The translations under genes were made by a program, and so were the position numbers. From NCBI GenBank assembly GCA_951800155.1, contig CATOJL010000050.1, positions 1 to 9,349 on the forward strand: 9,349 nucleotides of DNA. The letters run 5' to 3'. Of this stretch, positions 4,642 to 9,349 are shown one piece after another (within the stretch, counting starts at the first letter, position 1; each line of letters starts with the position of its first letter). The notes beneath the pieces were generated by a model, which saw only the letters and a program-made list of their open reading frames with translations, did not search any database and was not told the DNA's origin. This stretch comes from an uncultured Bacilli bacterium. Its GTDB lineage: Bacteria > Bacillota_I > Bacilli_A > RF39 > UBA660.

Positions 4642-6960
4642 CTAAATAGAAGGCATAATTTCTTTCTTTAAAGACGGAATCGTTATTTTTTCCTTTTCTT
4701 CTAAAATAGCATCAATAATAACGTCTTCCACTCGATCTTTTAGAATCTTATCTATTTTTCTAGCACCATATTCTTTAAATAAAGAAAGTTCCACAATTTC
4801 TTTTTCAATTTTTTTAGAAATAACAACATCAATCTTATTTTTATATTTTTTCTTAAGAACACTTATCTTTTTATGTACTAAAGAATAAATCTCTTCCTCC
4901 TTTAATGCATTACATACCACAATACTATCAATTCGATTAATAAAAGAATCTTTAAAATATTCTTTTAATTTAGACACCACTTGTTCTTTTTTTGTTTCTA
5001 AAAATCCTACATTAGTTTCTTCAAAACCAATATTCGATGTCATAAGGATAACAACCTGATCGAAACGAACGACATTGGAAAGAGAATCTGTAATTTTGCC
5101 ATCTTCTAAAATTTGATAAAACAAATTGAGTACTCGTGGATGCGCTTTTTCCACCTCATCTAGAATAAGAACACTATGGGGATGGTTTCGAATTTGCTCT
5201 AAAATATTTTTATGCTCATCATACCCTACATATCCGGGATTGGCTCCCATAATCTTACTGATAGAAGAAGAATCTGCATATTCACTCATATCTAGTTTGA
5301 TCACATGATCCATCACTAAATGGTGGGCAAATAATTTAGACATCATGGTTTTCCCTACCCCAGTTGGTCCCATCAATAATAAAGAATAACATTTTGCATC
5401 TGAAAATCCTAATTTTACTTTTTTGAATAAACGGACAAGTTCTTCTATTGCGCTTTCTTGCCCAATCACTTCATTGGTGATTTCCTCCTTAAAAGATTCC
5501 ACGATTTTTTTATTTTCCTTCAATAATTCATAGATGGGAATTCCTGTTTTCTCATGAATGACCTCGGCAACATCTGAAGAACATACCTCTTTTCTGTTTT
5601 TATCATAAAGCGTTAATTCGCATACATTAATATCATTCATAATCTTATTCTCTAAATCTTTAATTTTAGTTGCTTCCTCAAAATCACCTTCACGAATATA
5701 TTTATTTTTTTCCTCTTGTAAACGGCTATATTCTTTTTTCATAGCAAATAGTTTTTTCATTTCTTCTGTATCTTCTATATGTACTTTTGAACATACTTCA
5801 TCTAATACATCAATCGAACGATCAGGTTCATGTCTATCATAAATATATTTTTCACTCATATCCAAAATGGCATCAATCATTTCATCTTTTAAAATAACAT
5901 GATGGTATCCCTCATAGATAGGTTTTAAGCGCATCAAAATATTTTTTAACTCTTCTTTTTTTGGTGTTTCTACCATAATTCTTTGAAATCTTCTCTCTAA
6001 AGCACCATCTTTTTCAATAAACTTTTTATATTCATCTGTCGTTGTTGCTCCAATACATCTTAGTTTTCCACGAGCTAAAGCTGGTTTAAATATATTAGAG
6101 GCATCTATAGCACCTTCTGCTCCTCCTGCTCCAACAAGTGTATGAATTTCATCAATAAATAAAATAATATCCTCATTTTCCTCTACTTCTTTTAATACCT
6201 TACTCATTCTTTCTTCAAATTCTCCACGATATTTTGTTCCTGCCACAAAAGAGGACATAGAAATGCTGATAATTCGCTTATTCTTTAACTGCATAGGAAC
6301 TTCTCCAAGAGCAATCAAGCGACTTAATTCCTCCACTATCGCAGTTTTTCCAACTCCTGCTTCTCCAATCAAAAGTGGATTGTTCTTACATCGTCTACAC
6401 AAAATTTCAAGTACTCTTTTCATTTCTTTATCGCGACCAATCACAGGATCAATCTCTCCATTTAAAGCTTTTTTAGTTAAATCAATACCTAAATCTTCTA
6501 AAATTAACTTTTTCTTCTTCTTTCCTCTTGTTCCTTCTGTAAACCGATTTCTAAATTCACTATATAATTCATCTAAATCAATAGCAAGTGATACCAAGAT
6601 TCGAACAGCAATTCCTTCTCCTTCTTCTAAAAGAGAGGAAAATAAATGATTGATTGTTACTACACCCATATTAGTTTCTTTACTATCTAAAATGGCATTT
6701 TCAATCACTCTTTTTAAAAGAGGGGTGTATAAAAACCATTCGTTGTTTTCACTTCCATATCCGATAGTTTCAATAATTTTTTCTTTAAACAATTCGTAAC
6801 TTAAACCATATTCTTTTAATTTTAGAGAAACTTCATTCTCGCTATTTAGTATAGCTAAAAGTAAGTGTTCACTTCCCACATAAGGATGCTTTAAAAGAGA
6901 TTTTTGTCTTTTTGCTTCCATCAACACTTCTCTCGTATCTTCTTTAAAATTTCCAAACAT
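4642..6960 (-). CDS. clpC: ClpC-type AAA+ protein unfoldase (ClpP partner)
   Basis: A 772-residue Hsp100 ATPase. The N-terminal double Clp repeat spans about 1-140. AAA-1 has Walker A GEAGVGKT (199-206), pore loop AGTKYRGEFEER (240-251), Walker B ILFIDE (266-271) and arginine finger ERRFQ (322-326). A UVR-like coiled middle segment lies at about 409-440 (EYSRLQEEKNKYIREGDFEE), which marks ClpC rather than ClpB. AAA-2 has GPTGVGKT (531-538), GYVGY (576-580), Walker B VLILDE (597-602), FINRID (673-678) and sensor-2 GAR (732-734). VGF (651-653) sits where ClpC docks on ClpP. It should unfold substrates for ClpP degradation in the cytoplasm. AAGGAG lies 8 nt before the ATG. It is not next to ctsR, mcsA or mcsB, but follows the Cse60-family gene by 53 bp. 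In the first Clp repeat the phosphoarginine-site Glu is kept (SEH, E31); in the second it is Asn (INH, N104). At 772 residues it is slightly shorter than the about 810 of B. subtilis ClpC. Confidence 0.93.
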   Translation of the reverse strand: MFGNFKEDTREVLMEAKRQKSLLKHPYVGSEHLLLAILNSENEVSLKLKEYGLSYELFKEKIIETIGYGSENNEWFLYTPLLKRVIENAILDSKETNMGVVTINHLFSSLLEEGEGIAVRILVSLAIDLDELYSEFRNRFTEGTRGKKKKKLILEDLGIDLTKKALNGEIDPVIGRDKEMKRVLEILCRRCKNNPLLIGEAGVGKTAIVEELSRLIALGEVPMQLKNKRIISISMSSFVAGTKYRGEFEERMSKVLKEVEENEDIILFIDEIHTLVGAGGAEGAIDASNIFKPALARGKLRCIGATTTDEYKKFIEKDGALERRFQRIMVETPKKEELKNILMRLKPIYEGYHHVILKDEMIDAILDMSEKYIYDRHEPDRSIDVLDEVCSKVHIEDTEEMKKLFAMKKEYSRLQEEKNKYIREGDFEEATKIKDLENKIMNDINVCELTLYDKNRKEVCSSDVAEVIHEKTGIPIYELLKENKKIVESFKEEITNEVIGQESAIEELVRLFKKVKLGFSDAKCYSLLLMGPTGVGKTMMSKLFAHHLVMDHVIKLDMSEYADSSSISKIMGANPGYVGYDEHKNILEQIRNHPHSVLILDEVEKAHPRVLNLFYQILEDGKITDSLSNVVRFDQVVILMTSNIGFEETNVGFLETKKEQVVSKLKEYFKDSFINRIDSIVVCNALKEEEIYSLVHKKISVLKKKYKNKIDVVISKKIEKEIVELSLFKEYGARKIDKILKDRVEDVIIDAILEEKEKITIPSLKKEIMPSI

Positions 6961-6980
6961 ATTGAATTCTCCTTTGCTAT

Positions 6981-7009
6981 TTTATACTGAGTCAAAAAAA
7001 TTTTTTTAA
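6981..7009 (-). promoter_or_regulatory. weak candidate promoter and A/T palindrome before clpC
   Basis: Between the Cse60-family stop and clpC, TATAAA (6986-6981) lies 17 bp after TTAAAA (7009-7004, four of six consensus). The start point would fall almost on the clpC ribosome site, so the leader would be only about 14 nt. The spacer overlaps a perfect A7T7 palindrome (6994-7007), probably curved DNA. clpC may simply be co-transcribed with the upstream small gene. Confidence 0.25.
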
Positions 7010-7013
7010 ACAA

Positions 7014-7181
7014 TTACTCATACAGAACGAGCGCTGAAAAGCAGTAAACTTGTTCTTCTGAAAAAACAGAAGTTGATACACTAAACTTAATATCCACTAC
7101 TTTCACCCCTGAAGATAAAAATTCATTTATAGATGCTTCTAAATCTTTTTCATGCCCTTCATCAAATACTTTTACTTTCAT
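7014..7181 (-). CDS. Cse60-family small protein
   Basis: A 55-residue ORF, MKVKVFDEGHEKDLEAS at the start and YCFSALVLYE at the end, with the central VVDIKFSVS strand. This pattern (MKVKVFDE...LE..INEFL...V.DIKFS.S...CFSALVLY) matches the sporulation-linked Cse60 family; B. subtilis Cse60 is about 60 residues and is expressed in the mother cell under sigma-E. The molecular role is not known. A GTGGTGA ribosome site stands about 4 nt before the ATG at 7181. It is free of the metalloprotein gene upstream because of the terminator at 7261-7294, and it lies 53 bp before clpC, so the two may form one transcript. I cannot see a convincing sigma-E promoter; a TATAAT-like sequence lies near 7250 without a good -35. 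Family members also occur in non-sporulating Firmicutes, so the gene does not prove sporulation. Confidence 0.75.
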   Translation of the reverse strand: MKVKVFDEGHEKDLEASINEFLSSGVKVVDIKFSVSTSVFSEEQVYCFSALVLYE

Positions 7182-7260
7182 AAAATCACCACTACCAGTA
7201 TAAAAAAAACTTACGTTACATTTTGTCTTATATTGTTCTCCACTATCATTATAATTTCAC

Positions 7261-7294
7261 AAAGAAAAAAAAGAACCTTATTATAAAAGTTCTT
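7261..7294 (-). terminator. intrinsic terminator of the YgjP-like gene
   Basis: AAGAACTTT (7294-7286, minus strand) pairs with AAGGTTCTT (7279-7271) over 9 bp with one G-U, around a 6-nt loop, followed by a T-run to 7263. The 5' arm overlaps the stop codon of the metalloprotein gene. Confidence 0.8.
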
Positions 7295-7922
7295 ACCTAA
7301 GTTCTTTTCGAATTTGTTTATAAGTAGGACAATATTTCTCAACTAAATGCCAGAAATCCTTTGAATGATTAAAATGTCTAAAATGAGATAATTCATGAAT
7401 AATTACATAATCTAATTTTTCGAAATCATATTTTAATAACTCCGCATTTAATGTAATTGAATTATCTCTTCGATTACATACACCCCATCTTGTTTTCATC
7501 GTTCTAATTTTTAATTTAGGATAAGGTATCTTCTCTTCAAACTGGTTATACCAATAATCAAGGTGTTCTGTATAAATTTCCTTTCTTTTCTTTGTAAAAT
7601 ATTTTTCTACACTTTTTCTATTTTTTGCAAATATTTTGTTTCCATAAATTTCAAAATCATAAAGAGGGGTTTCAATGTAATCGTACTTTTCTCCTAAAAA
7701 CCAAATGCCTTCTTCCATTTTTTGCTTTTCTTCTTTTTTCTTAAGCATGCGGAAAATACTTTGTTTATTTTCTTCTAAAATATGTATTACTTTCTTATCT
7801 GAATAAAGAAGTGGGACTGTAATATAAATAATTGAATCTTCTTTTATACGAATATAAGCATTTTTATTATTTTTTCTTTCTACACATACAGAATAATTTA
7901 TTCCATCAATTTCTAATTTCAT
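7293..7922 (-). CDS. YgjP/DUF45 family M48-like metal-dependent hydrolase
   Basis: A 209-residue protein of the YgjP-like (DUF45, WLM/SprT-like) metallohydrolase group. The C-terminal core has TRWGVCN (144-150), the zinc motif HELSH (176-180) with catalytic E177, and the third ligand in FNHSKDFW (H186). All the hallmark residues of the family are kept. The N-terminal half is a basic beta-rich segment with a lysine-rich coil around 60-70. No signal peptide or membrane segment is present, so it is probably cytosolic. E. coli YgjP has been reported as a UTP pyrophosphatase, while database names often say peptidase; the real substrate here is unknown. AGGGG lies about 8 nt before the ATG at 7922. 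Monocistronic by appearance, with a terminator at its end and a long gene-free stretch upstream. Confidence 0.88.
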   Translation of the reverse strand: MKLEIDGINYSVCVERKNNKNAYIRIKEDSIIYITVPLLYSDKKVIHILEENKQSIFRMLKKKEEKQKMEEGIWFLGEKYDYIETPLYDFEIYGNKIFAKNRKSVEKYFTKKRKEIYTEHLDYWYNQFEEKIPYPKLKIRTMKTRWGVCNRRDNSITLNAELLKYDFEKLDYVIIHELSHFRHFNHSKDFWHLVEKYCPTYKQIRKELR

Positions 7923-8340
7923 ACGAATTCCCCTACTTTGTTTTCTTTTTACTTCTATCTAGTATAGCTATCTCTTTAGGAAATTTATATCTTTTTAGTT
8001 TTCTAAAAAATAGAGTAAAACAAGATCAACATTGTATTCTATTTTATCAACTCTTCCTTATTCTTTCAACTGTAAAAAAACTTTTTAATCGAAATTGCGT
8101 TTTCTTTGTTCATTTTACCTATATTTTTGAAAGAAAAGATAGTTTCATACCACTTCATCTTCTATCCTATCATAGTCATATCCATTTTTTCCTTGTTTAA
8201 AATATAGATATATTCCCTTTGTTTATATATGAATGTCACAAATCAAGTTTTTACGTATATTCACATAAACTATTATATTGCCTTATATTTTTACTTTCAA
8301 AAGTAGTCGATTCATAGTGAAACATCTCTGCTAATTTTGT
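7923..8340. other. gene-free stretch with broken minus-strand frames
   Basis: About 420 bp without a supportable gene. On the minus strand there are short protein-like pieces: an open 24-codon frame ending …KNGYDYDRIEDEVV then TGA, directly overlapped in the next frame by MKWYETIFSFKN…IKKFFYS then TGA (30 codons, ATG preceded by a weak AGGAT). This arrangement could be a decayed gene. A small 7-bp hairpin (7992-8009) lies nearer the metalloprotein gene. A TATACT element at about 7964-7969 could serve as its -10 but lacks a good -35. The plus-strand frame across this stretch is T-rich, begins at TTG without a ribosome site and overlaps the metalloprotein, so it is not called. Confidence 0.4.
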
Positions 8341-8394
8341 AAAAAAACAAAAGAGATTGTAATAGAAATAAGATGATTCCATTATAATCTCTTT
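8341..8394 (-). terminator. strong terminator of the repeat protein gene
   Basis: AAGAGATT (8394-8387, minus strand) pairs with AATCTCTT (8358-8351); past one A-C mismatch the stem continues for about 8 more pairs (TAATGGAA with TTCTATTA). It is followed by TTTTGTTTTTTT. It begins 2 nt after the TAG stop of the upstream gene. Confidence 0.85.
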
Positions 8395-8396
8395 CA

Positions 8397-9349
8397 CTAC
8401 TCATAAGCTATCATTCCTGTCAAATAAAATTCATCTGCAACTGTTTGATACATACTAGCTGTTCCACCTCTTCCACCTCTGAAAGTATGAAATTTAAGCC
8501 GGAGTTGATTTCCACTAATTTCACAACTTGACTGTGTATCTGTATATGTTTCTGCACTATTTGTATTCGAAGCATATACACCATTTGCAAGCTGATTCAT
8601 ATAAACATATATACTGGAATCACTACTTCTCGTTCTAAAATTAGCTCCCCATCTTGTACTACTACTTGTGCTATAGTTTCCTGTCATTGTAATATGGCAA
8701 CCTATTAACCTTGTTGGTGTAAATGGTAAAGTAATTGAAAAATAAGATGTTCCATCATTTGGTGTTAGTCCTGTCCATGTACCTTTCTTAAAAGTCTGGC
8801 CAGAAACTGTTGCTTTCTCATTTGTAAATGCATAAGATTTACCTAGCATTCCCGTTCCAGTAATTTTTTGCCCTTTCACATAGGCTATTTTTCCTTTGGA
8901 TATATCCGCAGCTGTTGCTGTTGCATCATCTGTATTTAAACACGTTGGACATGTTGGACATGTTGTTTCACCAGTTCCATTAATTCCTAATACACTTTCT
9001 CCTTTTAATAACTTTCCCGCTGTTAACCCTATTGTATCTGCTACTTGTTTGTATGTTAAATATTCATAGGAATTGTCTGCCCAACTATAATCATGATATC
9101 CCCTTGCAACTGCTACTTCAAATCTTCCATTGGCTAATCGCACTGCATCAATTGCTTGGGGTTTCCCTGTCCAATCTGTCATCGTTCCTGTTACTTTACT
9201 TCCTCCTACTAATGCTGTTTTTCCACTTAATATTTGTCCCGCACTTGCATTTCCATAATTTGCTTTAGTATATAAATCATTTAATGCTCCTTCTACCGTT
9301 GTTTGGCTATTTTTACTATAACTTACTCCATTCGATGGTGGATTACTAC
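8397..9349 (-). CDS. repeat-containing surface or phage-tail-like protein, C-terminal part (runs off the right edge)
   Basis: The frame is open from the window edge (first full codon 9347-9345) for 316 residues to TAG; the ATG at 9182 is internal, with no ribosome site, and the protein continues smoothly upstream of it (…VEGALNDLYTKANYGN…). Three related units occur: AGQILSGKTALVGGSKVTGT (36-55 of the visible part), AGKLLKGESVLGINGTG (110-126) and ADISKGKIAYVKGQKITGTG (147-166). Units of this kind, a helix then [S/K]GK..[L/Y]V.G..[V/I]TGT, are seen in tail-fibre-like and exported proteins of gut Firmicutes. A CPTCPTC motif (about 130-136) could bind metal or form disulphides. The last about 145 residues are rich in Thr, Ser, Gly and aromatics with no long helix, suggesting a beta-sandwich or receptor-binding head. 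No membrane anchor or LPXTG is visible at the C-terminus; the N-terminus, which would show a signal, is missing. No neighbouring phage gene is visible, so phage versus pilin/surface origin stays open. Confidence 0.75.
   Translation of the reverse strand, partial: SNPPSNGVSYSKNSQTTVEGALNDLYTKANYGNASAGQILSGKTALVGGSKVTGTMTDWTGKPQAIDAVRLANGRFEVAVARGYHDYSWADNSYEYLTYKQVADTIGLTAGKLLKGESVLGINGTGETTCPTCPTCLNTDDATATAADISKGKIAYVKGQKITGTGMLGKSYAFTNEKATVSGQTFKKGTWTGLTPNDGTSYFSITLPFTPTRLIGCHITMTGNYSTSSSTRWGANFRTRSSDSSIYVYMNQLANGVYASNTNSAETYTDTQSSCEISGNQLRLKFHTFRGGRGGTASMYQTVADEFYLTGMIAYE
8937..8963 (-). repeat. 9-bp tandem repeats encoding T-C-P
   Basis: On the minus strand ACATGTCCA occurs twice in a row, followed by the diverged ACGTGTTTA. 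They encode TCP-TCP-TCL and create the CxxCxxC cluster in the repeat protein. Slippage would change the number of cysteines in steps of one. Confidence 0.85.

Noticed and set aside
4621..4644. Programmed readthrough or UAG recoding after clpC
   Set aside because: Two TAG codons would have to be read, and TAG is an ordinary stop for valS and the repeat protein in this window.
6263..6649. Plus-strand frame opposite clpC
   Set aside because: Antisense shadow of conserved AAA+ sequence.
6989..7010. CtsR operator before clpC
   Set aside because: Only one half-site-like AGTCAAA is present; the second direct half-site at the required spacing is missing.
7832..8200. 122-codon plus-strand frame rich in Phe and Leu
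   Set aside because: Begins at TTG without a ribosome site, overlaps the metalloprotein gene, and its composition reflects T-rich DNA.
9180..9182. ATG at 9182 as the start of the repeat protein
   Set aside because: No Shine-Dalgarno site, and the frame continues open with repeat-like residues to the window edge.

Overview
The window is AT-rich (roughly 30% GC by eye), every supported gene lies on the minus strand, and starts are preceded by clear purine-rich Shine-Dalgarno sites. A T-box riboswitch, a ClpC unfoldase and a Cse60-family small protein together point to a low-GC Bacillota (Firmicutes) chromosome, probably a host-associated member. Tryptophan codons checked are TGG, and stops are TAA or TAG, so the standard code applies.

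In transcription order (right to left): (1) 9349-8397, the C-terminal 316 codons of a Gly/Ser/Thr-rich protein with short repeats around [S/K]GK/GE...GTG and a CPTCPTC motif. It runs off the right edge and ends in a strong terminator. (2) About 420 bp with no convincing gene. (3) A YgjP/DUF45-type HExxH metalloprotein (7922-7293) with a terminator overlapping its stop codon. (4) A 55-residue Cse60-family gene (7181-7014). (5) A ClpC-type AAA+ unfoldase (6960-4642) with both Walker pairs, a UVR-like middle region and a VGF ClpP-docking tripeptide. (6) A sigma-A-type promoter (4502-4473) driving a T-box leader (4466-4251), then an unrecognised 152-residue protein (4231-3773), then an archaeal-type valyl-tRNA synthetase (3660-1243) with its own terminator. 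(7) A promoter and an Rpn/PD-(D/E)XK transposase-like nuclease (923-96) with a tetrapeptide-repeat tail encoded by 12-bp tandem repeats.

The most coherent unit is the T-box operon: uncharged tRNA (probably tRNA-Val) should relieve attenuation and raise expression of the unknown protein and ValRS together. The unknown gene between the riboswitch and valS is the most interesting passenger. Several intergenic stretches contain protein-like but broken open frames: after ClpC, after the 152-residue protein, after valS, and between the metalloprotein and the repeat protein. They may be decayed 3' ends or chance, and comparison with relatives would decide. I see no CRISPR array, tRNA, rRNA or insertion sequence, and no clearly new defence-type system.
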